From Bacteroidota bacterium (GTDB taxonomy: Bacteria > Bacteroidota > Bacteroidia > Chitinophagales > Chitinophagaceae): DNA of 7,793 nt. Of the stretch, positions 1-6,744 are shown in pieces. The stretch covers positions 1 to 7,793 of the forward strand of contig JAGWPI010000286.1 of assembly GCA_028877005.1 (NCBI GenBank), given 5' to 3'. The notes under the pieces are model-generated. The model was given only the letters and a program-made list of their open reading frames with translations. It was not told where the DNA came from and searched no databases. Within the stretch, counting starts at the first letter, position 1. Each line of letters begins with the position of its first letter. Position numbers and translations under genes: made by a program.

Positions 1-904
1 TTGAATCAGTTACCAGTGAATCTTTTTTACCAAAATCATATTGTTGTCTAAACAAATAAGTATTTTGTTTATATACATTGCCTGTGTTAACGGTAGTACT
101 AAATGGATTTGGGTTAGCAATTCCTGCAACGCCTAATCTGGTTTCTAGTTCATAAGGATTATTTAAAGCCAAACTATCAATTTTGGCGGGATCTTTCAAA
201 CCACCATTTTCTGATGAAGCATTTTTATTGGATAGAAATATAAAATAGTTTTCATATCTTTTGTTAGGTGATTGATAATGAGTAGTAAAGCGTAGGTTAT
301 TATTACTGGCATTTTGATTTTTATAAGTGCCGGGCGCATTAGTAAACCGATATTCAAAAGAAAAATTAAAATTACTTTTTCGGTTTTGTGTATGCATAAA
401 ATCGAGTAATTGTTCAGATTTATTACCCAGTAAATATGCTATTTCCGTATAAGGGCGAGTTGTTTGAAATATTTTTGTATTTTCTAATGTAAAATTATAA
501 ATATCAAATTGATGAAAGCCGGCATCCCACCCTGATTGCATAACGGGGGAAAATAAAAGAGAATGTGAAGCAGTTCCAAAATTACCTAAAGTATAATAAC
601 TATAAGGTTGCGGAAAACGTCGAGTAAAATCATTTAGTGAAGAATCAATTTTACGAATTCTAGTTGAATCAAAGTGTCGATAAAAAATGGTAATTGAATC
701 GGCATATTTATCTCTATGCTGCAATGAATCTTGTTTAGGCTGTGCAGGAATAGGCCTTCCATTCCTATCATATGAAACATTACCCGCATTAGTACCTCCA
801 AATCGGCCGGATTGTCCATATTGTTGTTGTGCAGCAGCCAGTTTTGAAATGCTGATGAAAACTACTGCTAACAAAAATATTTTAACCGCTGCCAATCTGT
901 TCAT
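1..904 (-). CDS. Putative outer-membrane porin, Porin_10 family (partial, C-terminus beyond window)
   Basis: About 301 residues are readable without a stop from the ATG at 904 down to the window edge. The N-terminus is a clear Sec signal peptide: MNR, a hydrophobic run to about residue 20, then an Ala-rich site with likely cleavage after A25 before QQQ. A Gln/Gly/Pro-rich linker follows, and then a beta-strand-rich body with many aromatic and Asn residues. The segment with YYTLGNFGTA, and later an ENGG motif after a run of Asn/Arg/Tyr strands, resembles the Bacteroidota 'putative porin' family (Pfam Porin_10). Members are usually about 600-700 residues, so roughly half is visible. It should be an outer-membrane beta-barrel; the substrate is unknown. 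It follows the purine nucleoside phosphorylase gene by 70 bp on the same strand. No Shine-Dalgarno sequence precedes the start. The family call comes from recognised motifs, not a search. Confidence 0.8.
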   Translation of the reverse strand, partial: MNRLAAVKIFLLAVVFISISKLAAAQQQYGQSGRFGGTNAGNVSYDRNGRPIPAQPKQDSLQHRDKYADSITIFYRHFDSTRIRKIDSSLNDFTRRFPQPYSYYTLGNFGTASHSLLFSPVMQSGWDAGFHQFDIYNFTLENTKIFQTTRPYTEIAYLLGNKSEQLLDFMHTQNRKSNFNFSFEYRFTNAPGTYKNQNASNNNLRFTTHYQSPNKRYENYFIFLSNKNASSENGGLKDPAKIDSLALNNPYELETRLGVAGIANPNPFSTTVNTGNVYKQNTYLFRQQYDFGKKDSLVTDS

Positions 905-925
905 GCTGACTAAATGAAGTGCAAA

Positions 926-943
926 TTAAAGCTAAAGCTTTAA
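926..943. repeat. Short perfect palindrome upstream of the porin gene
   Basis: TTAAAGCT at 926-933 and its reverse complement AGCTTTAA at 936-943 are separated by 2 bases. The 2-base spacer is too tight for a good hairpin loop, so if it has a role an operator-like site is more plausible than a terminator. It lies 22 bp upstream of the porin ATG and overlaps a weak promoter-like match. In AT-rich DNA such a palindrome can arise by chance. Confidence 0.3.
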
Positions 944-971
944 ATGTATAATTATAATCAAGACACAATTG
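941..971 (-). promoter_or_regulatory. Weak candidate promoter for the porin gene (Bacteroidota type)
   Basis: On the minus strand, TTG (966-968 carries the CAA complement within CAATTG at 966-971) is followed after 17 bases by TACATTTA (941-948). The established Bacteroidota consensus is TTTG/TTG near -33 and TAnnTTTG near -7; the -7 box here misses only the last G. The spacer is at the short end of the usual range. This would let the porin be transcribed apart from the phosphorylase gene, but the match is weak in AT-rich sequence. Confidence 0.2.
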
Positions 972-974
972 TTG

Positions 975-1796
975 TTATAATTGCTGTATTAATTCTATAA
1001 ACAGCAAACTTAACTTAGGTTCAGCTGCTTTTGCTGCTTCTAAAACTTCTTCATGGGTTATTATATTATCTTCATGCCTAATACCTAAATCTGTTACCAC
1101 ACTTACAGCAAATACCTTCATGCCTGCATGTACTGCTGCTATTGTTTCTTGTACAGTACTCATGCCAACAACATCGCTGCCTATAAATTTAATAAGCTGA
1201 TATTCAGCATGTGTTTCAAAGGTAGGGCCAGTTACAGCTGTATATACACCCTCATGTAATTCTATATTATTAATTTTTGCAATTTTTATGGCTTCTGCAA
1301 TTAATTTTTTACAATAAGGTTCACTCATATCAGGGAAACGGGTACCTAAATCTTCTTCATTAGAGCCGATTAAAGGATTAGATGTAAAAAAGCTAATATG
1401 GTCTTTCAATATCATTAAATCGCCTACCTTATAATCCGGATTAACCGCACCCGCTGCATTAGATAATAGGAGCGTTTCCACACCCAGTAACTTCATTACT
1501 CTAATTGGGAAAACAACTTGTTGCGGTGTGTATCCCTCATAAAAATGAAATCGTCCGGCCATTACAAGAACTGATTTTCCTTTTAATTTTCCTATAATTA
1601 ATTTACCGCCATGACCTTTTACTGTACTAACAGGGAAATATGGAATTTCAGCATACGGAATTTCTTTTTCTATTTCTACCAAATTAGCAAGATTGCCTAA
1701 ACCACTGCCCAAAACAATACCAACCTTTGCGGAAATAGTTAACTGTGATTGAATGTATGTTGCAGCTTCACGTAAATGAGTCATTAGATTATTCAT
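975..1796 (-). CDS. punA: Purine nucleoside phosphorylase (trimeric PNP-I family)
   Basis: The cytosolic enzyme catalyses reversible phosphorolysis of purine (deoxy)nucleosides to free base and (deoxy)ribose-1-phosphate. From the ATG at 1796 it is 273 residues, usual for the trimeric family. Visible motifs are the phosphate loop GSGLG (30-34), GHGGK (61-65), RFHFYEG (82-88, containing the conserved His), NAAGAVNP (113-120), GPTFET (190-195) whose Glu194 should contact the base, GMST (211-214), VTDLG (234-238) and THEEV (247-251). Asp236 sits where human PNP has Asn243, which is unusual compared with the human and XapA enzymes. The frame stays open upstream to 1880, but those residues are the guanine deaminase 3' end read out of frame and look non-native. 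An in-frame ATG at 1784 is the alternative start. It follows guaD by 16 bp, so the two are probably co-transcribed. The gene symbol varies between genomes (punA, pnp, deoD-like names). Confidence 0.95.
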   Translation of the reverse strand: MNNLMTHLREAATYIQSQLTISAKVGIVLGSGLGNLANLVEIEKEIPYAEIPYFPVSTVKGHGGKLIIGKLKGKSVLVMAGRFHFYEGYTPQQVVFPIRVMKLLGVETLLLSNAAGAVNPDYKVGDLMILKDHISFFTSNPLIGSNEEDLGTRFPDMSEPYCKKLIAEAIKIAKINNIELHEGVYTAVTGPTFETHAEYQLIKFIGSDVVGMSTVQETIAAVHAGMKVFAVSVVTDLGIRHEDNIITHEEVLEAAKAAEPKLSLLFIELIQQL

Positions 1797-1812
1797 AATA
1801 ATAGAATTAAGT

Positions 1813-2283
1813 TTAGTATAATGTTTTATGTTGTTTTTGTTGCCATGCTTCAAACATAGTAATTGCTTCATTGCGACCAATACATTCCATTACCATTGAA
1901 CGTTGATGAACAGGTAGGGATATTTCCTGGTAGATAAACGAATCATCAAAACCAATATTAGCCGCATCTTCGCGTGTATTGGCAAAATAAACTTTTTTAG
2001 GCCTAGCCCAATAAATAGCCCCCATACACATAGGGCATGGTTCGCAAGTGGTATATATTTCGCAGTCAGCTAATTGAAAATCATTTAACACCTTACAAGC
2101 CTCGCGAATGGCCGTAACTTCTGCATGTGCCGTGGGATCATTTAACAACAAAACTTTATTGCATCCCCGGGCAATTATTTCACCATTTTTAACTATTACA
2201 CAACCAAATGGCCCGCCATGATCGGCCATCATACCTTCCATTCCCACCTTTATGGCTTCGCGCATGTAATACAATTCATTCAT
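1813..2283 (-). CDS. guaD: Guanine deaminase (cytidine-deaminase-fold, GuaD type)
   Basis: A zinc hydrolase converting guanine to xanthine and ammonia in purine catabolism and salvage. From the ATG at 2283 it is 156 residues, the same length as Bacillus subtilis GuaD as I recall it. Motifs are GGPFG (23-27), PTAHAEV (50-56; His53 a zinc ligand, Glu55 the proton shuttle), CEPCPMC (80-86; Cys83 and Cys86 zinc ligands), YWARP (91-95) and GFDDSFIYQEI (111-121, with Asp114). The C-terminal F..W stretch ends in Tyr156. From memory these positions coincide with B. subtilis numbering, including the domain-swapped C-terminal tail that closes the active site. The GGPFG, YWARP and GFDDSFIY motifs separate it from the tRNA deaminase TadA and from cytosine deaminases. 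An upstream TTG at 2307 is in frame but the extra eight residues are not family-like. It is the first gene of the pair with the nucleoside phosphorylase, which supplies its substrate. Confidence 0.92.
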   Translation of the reverse strand: MNELYYMREAIKVGMEGMMADHGGPFGCVIVKNGEIIARGCNKVLLLNDPTAHAEVTAIREACKVLNDFQLADCEIYTTCEPCPMCMGAIYWARPKKVYFANTREDAANIGFDDSFIYQEISLPVHQRSMVMECIGRNEAITMFEAWQQKQHKTLY

Positions 2284-2352
2284 GTAGCATAGTTTTAGAA
2301 CCTGCAAGGATATTACATATTTTTTAATAAGGGAAAAAAAGTGGATAAAACA

Positions 2353-2384
2353 ACAATAACCCTACCAAAAAGTAAGGTTATTGT
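2353..2384 (-). terminator. Probable intrinsic terminator of the RND efflux operon
   Basis: Arms 2353-2365 and 2372-2384 pair at 12 of 13 positions (one C/A mismatch) around a 6-base loop. On the minus strand the stem is followed by TGTTTTATCC and then a run of seven T's. It lies 23 bp past the pump stop codon and 69 bp before the guanine deaminase start, where the efflux transcript should end. The T-tract directly after the stem is imperfect, so termination may be partial. Confidence 0.65.
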
Positions 2385-2407
2385 ATTAAAATTTATTTGA
2401 TAATGTA

Positions 2408-5400
2408 TTAGATATTGGCCTTTGGCAAATCATTCATTTCATCTAATCTTTGTTGGCGTAATGTTTCTAATTTTTGTTTGCCATAGGCAATTTTAGCAAT
2501 TAATACAAATAAAACGGGAACAATAAAAATAGCTAAAAGAGTAGCTGCCAACATACCACCTAGTACAGTAAAACCAATGGTAGAACGGGCAATAGCACCT
2601 GCACCCGTAGCAAAAGCCAATGGCAAAACACCTAATATAAATGCCATTGAAGTCATTAAAATAGGTCGAAGCCTTAATTTAACTGCTTCTAAAGTAGCAG
2701 GTACAATATCCATGCCCCCATCTACCCTTTCCTTGGCAAATTCAACTATTAAAATTGCATTTTTGGCGGCTAAGCCAATTAGAGTTACCAAACCAATTTG
2801 TGCATAAACATTATTATCGAGCTTAGGTATAAAAGTAAGGGCTAGAATTGCACCAAATGCTCCAATTGGTACAGCCAATAAAACAGAAAATGGAATACTC
2901 CAACTTTCATATAATGCTGCCAGAAATAGAAAAACAAATAGAATAGATAAACTAAATATATATATAGTACTATTACCAGCATTAATTTCTTCGCGGCTTA
3001 AACCGGAAAATTCATACCCATACCCTGCAGGCAGCACTTGTGCAGCTACTTCCCTTAATGCCTCAATAGCTTGTCCACTGCTGTAGCCTTCTTTTGGGGT
3101 ACCGTTAATTTCAGCAGTTCTAAATAAATTATAGTGAGAAATAAGTGGCGCACTTTCTGTGAGCTGATAGGTAATTAAAGTACTCATAGGCAATAGTGTA
3201 CCGGCCTGATTTTTAACATAATACTGGTCTAAATCTTTGATATCGCCCCTGTACAATGAGTCGGCTTGAGCCACCACGTGAAAATTTCTACCATATATGG
3301 TAAAATCATTCACATATCTACTCCCTAAAAAGGTTTGTAGAGTGTTATAAACATCTGCAATAGACACACCTAATTTTTTACATTTCTCCCGATCAACATC
3401 CACTTTATAACCCGGCGTTTTTGCTGTAAAAAAGCTAAAAGCTCGGGCAATTTCGGGCCGTTTATTAACTGTCATTACAAAATTATTGACTACCTTCTCA
3501 AAGGTTTTAATATCGTCGGTACTTTCACGTTGTTCTAATTCAAAAGTAAAACCGGCTGTTTGCCCCAATCCCGGAATGGCCGGTGGTTGAATTACCACAA
3601 TATTTGCCTCTTTAATAACTGCAAATCTTTTTTGTAACGTAGCAATAATAGATTTAATTTGTTGTGATTTGTCTGTACGCTGATCCCAAGGTTTTAATTG
3701 ACAAAATATGGTTCCGCTATTAGATTTTGTTGCAAATGTTACCACGTTTAATCCACCTAAAGCAGCAAAGTGCCCTACACCGGGAACATCTTTTAAAATA
3801 ACCATCATTCTATTTAGTACATCTAAACTTCGGGTGGTTGAGCTAGCTTCTGGCAATTCAAAAGTAATATAGATACGACCTTCATCTTCCGTTGGAATGA
3901 ACCCTGTAGGTTTATTTTTAAACAAAACTGCAGTTCCAATAAAAATGCAGGCCAATAATACCATAGCATAAGGTGCTGCTTTAATTACTTTACGAACCCC
4001 TAAGGTATATTTTGCTGTTGTTCTTCTAAACCACTCATTAAATCTGAAAAAGAATTGATTAATACCACGAGAACTTTTATTTAAAGCCATAGGGCGCAGC
4101 ATTAACGAACATAAGGCTGGCGTTAATGACAAAGCTACAAATGCAGAAATAAGCACAGAAATGGCAATTGTAATAGCAAATTGTTGGTATAACCTGCCTA
4201 CTATACCCGGAATAAAGCCTACAGGGATAAATACTGCCGCCAAAATAAGGGCAATAGCTACCACAGGACCTGATATATCTTTCATAGCACGAGCAGTTGC
4301 TTCTTTTGGCGTTAAGTGCTCATGATCAATATAATGCTGAACTGCTTCTACTACAACAATAGCATCATCTACCACAATACCAATGGCCAAAACAAAGCCA
4401 AACATGGTTAAGGTATTAATAGTAAAACCTAAAGGAATAAAAAAAGCAAACGTACCAATAATAGATACTGGGATGGCCAATATAGGTATTAATGTGGCAC
4501 GCCAGCTTTGCAAAAATAAAAATACCACCAGTGTAACTAAGGCTAGAGCTTCTAATAAGGTTTTTACTACTTCATCAATAGATACTTTTACTACAGAAAC
4601 TGATTCAAATGGAACAGTATAATCAATATCTTTTGGAAAAGATTGGCGTAATTGATTCATTGCATTGTATACACCTTGTGCTGTTTCTAAAGCATTACTT
4701 CCGGGTGCTTGATATACTAACAAATAGGAAGCACGTTTCCCATCTACAAATGAGTTACTGGCATAACTAAATTTTCCCAACTGTATGCGAGCTACGTCTT
4801 TTAAATATACCAAAGAACCATCAGATGGTTTACTTCTAACTATAATATGTGCAAATTGATCTTCAGTACTTAATCTACTATTGGTAAAAACATTGTACTC
4901 AAATGCCTGATCGTTATTTTGGGGTGGCGCACCTACTGAACCTGCAGCAATTTGCAGGTTCTGATCTTGTAAAGCATTCAATACATCAGTAGTAGTTAAT
5001 CCTAGTTGCGCCATTTTATCGGGTTGTAACCAAATACGCATGCTAAAATCATCTGCACGAGTAAAAATATCGCCAACTCCTTTAACACGTAACAATGCAT
5101 CTCTTACAAAGATGTTGGTATAGTTATCAACAAAAGTTACACTGTGAGAACCATTTGGTGAATACATGGCTACCAGCATTAATATACTTGGATTTCTTTT
5201 CCGAGTGGTTAAACCTAAGCGTTTTACATCATCCGGTAATTGTGGTGTTGCAATGCCAACTCGGTTTTGCACGTCTAATGCCCCTATGTTTACATCTGCA
5301 CCTACATTATAAACTACATTAATAGTGGTACGTCCATCACTGGTACTATTACTTTGTAAATAAGCCATACCCGGCGTACCATTCACTTGTGTTTCTATGG

Positions 5401-5593
5401 GTGTAGTAACAGTTTGCTCAACGGTTTGGGCATCGGCACCATTAAATGAGCCAGTAATTTGAACTGTTGCAGGTGTAATATCAGGATATTGACTAATGGG
5501 TAAATTTAAAATAGCTAAAACCCCTAACAAAACAATAACAATAGATATTACTATTGCGGTAACAGGGCGTTTTATGAATGTATTTGCAATCAT
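2408..5593 (-). CDS. RND efflux pump, inner-membrane permease (HAE1/AcrB family)
   Basis: At 1061 residues this is full length for the AcrB family (about 1030-1070). It is a proton-driven antiporter of the inner membrane, expected to be trimeric, exporting hydrophobic or amphiphilic compounds through the adaptor and TolC channel encoded just upstream. TM1 spans about 9-28, followed by the family sequence LPISQYPDI (31-39) and a first periplasmic porter loop to about 340. TM2-TM6 lie at 343-495. TM4 carries the proton-relay pair Asp409-Asp410 (GIVVDDAIVVVE). TM7 is at about 541-558 and the second periplasmic loop runs to about 873, including GFIPTEDEG (564-572). TM8-TM12 lie at 876-1033, with the relay Lys944 in LAAKNAILIVEFAKE. 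The intact DD/K relay argues for an active HAE1 drug/solvent-type pump; the heavy-metal (CusA) subfamily is less likely. Substrate cannot be read from sequence. It starts 18 bp after the adaptor stop. Names such as acrB, mexB or bepE would over-specify it. Confidence 0.97.
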   Translation of the reverse strand: MIANTFIKRPVTAIVISIVIVLLGVLAILNLPISQYPDITPATVQITGSFNGADAQTVEQTVTTPIETQVNGTPGMAYLQSNSTSDGRTTINVVYNVGADVNIGALDVQNRVGIATPQLPDDVKRLGLTTRKRNPSILMLVAMYSPNGSHSVTFVDNYTNIFVRDALLRVKGVGDIFTRADDFSMRIWLQPDKMAQLGLTTTDVLNALQDQNLQIAAGSVGAPPQNNDQAFEYNVFTNSRLSTEDQFAHIIVRSKPSDGSLVYLKDVARIQLGKFSYASNSFVDGKRASYLLVYQAPGSNALETAQGVYNAMNQLRQSFPKDIDYTVPFESVSVVKVSIDEVVKTLLEALALVTLVVFLFLQSWRATLIPILAIPVSIIGTFAFFIPLGFTINTLTMFGFVLAIGIVVDDAIVVVEAVQHYIDHEHLTPKEATARAMKDISGPVVAIALILAAVFIPVGFIPGIVGRLYQQFAITIAISVLISAFVALSLTPALCSLMLRPMALNKSSRGINQFFFRFNEWFRRTTAKYTLGVRKVIKAAPYAMVLLACIFIGTAVLFKNKPTGFIPTEDEGRIYITFELPEASSTTRSLDVLNRMMVILKDVPGVGHFAALGGLNVVTFATKSNSGTIFCQLKPWDQRTDKSQQIKSIIATLQKRFAVIKEANIVVIQPPAIPGLGQTAGFTFELEQRESTDDIKTFEKVVNNFVMTVNKRPEIARAFSFFTAKTPGYKVDVDREKCKKLGVSIADVYNTLQTFLGSRYVNDFTIYGRNFHVVAQADSLYRGDIKDLDQYYVKNQAGTLLPMSTLITYQLTESAPLISHYNLFRTAEINGTPKEGYSSGQAIEALREVAAQVLPAGYGYEFSGLSREEINAGNSTIYIFSLSILFVFLFLAALYESWSIPFSVLLAVPIGAFGAILALTFIPKLDNNVYAQIGLVTLIGLAAKNAILIVEFAKERVDGGMDIVPATLEAVKLRLRPILMTSMAFILGVLPLAFATGAGAIARSTIGFTVLGGMLAATLLAIFIVPVLFVLIAKIAYGKQKLETLRQQRLDEMNDLPKANI

Positions 5594-5611
5594 ATATTTA
5601 CTTAATTTAAT

Positions 5612-6727
5612 TTAGTGAGCTTTAGATACAGTTAATTGTACTTTAGCTCCATCACGTAATTTTTGCACACCATCTGTTACAATTGTATCTCCATCTTTTA
5701 ATCCTGAACGAACAACTACTTTATCATTAATGCGTTGTCCCAAAACAATTTTTTGTTCAGTAACAGTTTGGTTATCATTTAATACAAAAACAAAATATTC
5801 GCCCATTTGCTCTACCACAGCTTTAAAAGGAATGAGCAAAAACTGCTGTGCAGAATTATTATTTTTTACGCGCACATTACAACTCATGCCTGGTTTAAGT
5901 ACATTATTGGGATTGGGGAAGATGAAACGAATACGAATGGTACTGGTTTGTGGATCAACCGCCCTATCAATAAAGCTAATTTGGCCCGGATATGGATAAC
6001 TAGTTTGGTCGTTAAAATTCATGGTAAACATAGAATCTGTATTTGGAGCAGGATGTGCCTTTAATGCGGCAAAACGAGGTATTAAACTTTGATCGGCTGC
6101 TATATCTACTGCCATAGGATTGTCTGACGAAATTGTATTCAACAGGGTTTGATTGGAAGTAATGAGTGCCCCCATTTTAACCTGAGAAATTCCAATTGTT
6201 CCATCAAAAGGTGCATATAATATTGAAAATTTCAAATCGGCTTCAGCTCTGGCAACAGCAGCTTTGGAGGCAGCTACTTGCATTTTAGCAGCTTGCAAAT
6301 CAGTAATAGCATGGTCAACCACTTGCCGAGCTATTGCATCTTTCTTTAATAAATCGGTATAACGGTCTGCATCTTGTTTTGCTTTATCTAAGTTTGCCAT
6401 TGCCACATTCATATTGGCTACTGCCTGGTTGTAAGCAGCCTGGTATGTTTCATGATCAATATCATATAACTTTTGACCTTTTGATACATGTTGACCATCA
6501 TTAAAAAAAATACCCTTTATATATCCGGTTACTTGCGCCCTTAATTCTATTTCATTAAGTGCAACAACTGTAGCGGGATAATTATCGTAATATACCGCAG
6601 AACCTTTTTGAACCTGATAAGTATTTACCGCAACCGGAGGTAATGATTGTTGTTGTGGTTTATTGGTGCAGGATATTAATAACCATGCTGAAACAAATGC
6701 CAACATAAAACGAAACAAATTGCTCAT
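5612..6727 (-). CDS. RND efflux periplasmic adaptor (membrane fusion protein, HlyD/AcrA family), lipoprotein
   Basis: A 371-residue adaptor linking the RND pump to the outer-membrane channel. The N-terminus is a lipoprotein signal: MSNLFRF, a hydrophobic core, then lipobox LISC with Cys20 as the acylated residue; the residue after Cys is Thr, not an inner-membrane-retention Asp. The first half of the lipoyl domain is at 61-91 (ELRAQVTGYI through GQHVSKGQKLYDID). An Ala/Gln/Lys-rich alpha-helical hairpin follows at about 95-165, then the second lipoyl half at 167-200 (YAPFDGTIGI). The beta-barrel is at about 205-290 (FIDRAVDPQTSTIRIR, LKPGM) and the membrane-proximal domain covers 295-371 (IPFKAVV through DGDTIVTDGVQKLRDG). 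Length and domain order match AcrA/MexA proteins. It lies 17 bp after the TolC-like gene and 18 bp before the pump gene, so the three are an operon. No Shine-Dalgarno sequence is seen. Confidence 0.95.
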   Translation of the reverse strand: MSNLFRFMLAFVSAWLLISCTNKPQQQSLPPVAVNTYQVQKGSAVYYDNYPATVVALNEIELRAQVTGYIKGIFFNDGQHVSKGQKLYDIDHETYQAAYNQAVANMNVAMANLDKAKQDADRYTDLLKKDAIARQVVDHAITDLQAAKMQVAASKAAVARAEADLKFSILYAPFDGTIGISQVKMGALITSNQTLLNTISSDNPMAVDIAADQSLIPRFAALKAHPAPNTDSMFTMNFNDQTSYPYPGQISFIDRAVDPQTSTIRIRFIFPNPNNVLKPGMSCNVRVKNNNSAQQFLLIPFKAVVEQMGEYFVFVLNDNQTVTEQKIVLGQRINDKVVVRSGLKDGDTIVTDGVQKLRDGAKVQLTVSKAH

Positions 6728-6744
6728 ATAAATTATTTATTTTT

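Noticed and set aside
634..819. 61-codon minus-strand frame within the porin gene
   Set aside because: Alternative frame of a gene whose main frame has a signal peptide and family motifs.
687..917. 76-codon open frame on the plus strand opposite the porin gene
   Set aside because: It overlaps the signal peptide and linker of the porin in antisense; the Cys-rich composition is a by-product of Gln/Ala codons on the other strand.
1797..1880. N-terminal extension of the phosphorylase to a TTG at 1880 or an ATG at 1871
   Set aside because: It would overlap guaD by more than 55 bp and the added residues do not resemble the family; the ATG at 1796 gives the normal length.
1813..2283. tRNA adenosine deaminase TadA or cytosine deaminase instead of GuaD
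   Set aside because: They share the zinc motifs, but the GGPFG, YWARP and GFDDSFIY motifs and the C-terminal Tyr point to guanine deaminase.
2284..2307. Upstream TTG start for guanine deaminase
   Set aside because: The ATG at 2283 gives 156 residues with motif numbering matching characterised GuaD.
2305..2312. TATCCTTG on the minus strand as a -7 promoter box for guaD
   Set aside because: One mismatch to TAnnTTTG, but no TTG lies at a suitable distance upstream (that stretch is T-rich), so support is too thin.
2577..5322. Plus-strand open frames of 75-79 codons opposite the RND pump (2577-2807, 4383-4622, 5095-5322)
   Set aside because: Shadows of a full-length, motif-rich gene on the other strand; low-complexity translations with no domain or start context.
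5730..6064. Plus-strand open frames of 85-89 codons opposite the adaptor gene
   Set aside because: Two overlapping frames antisense to an intact adaptor; no recognisable protein features.
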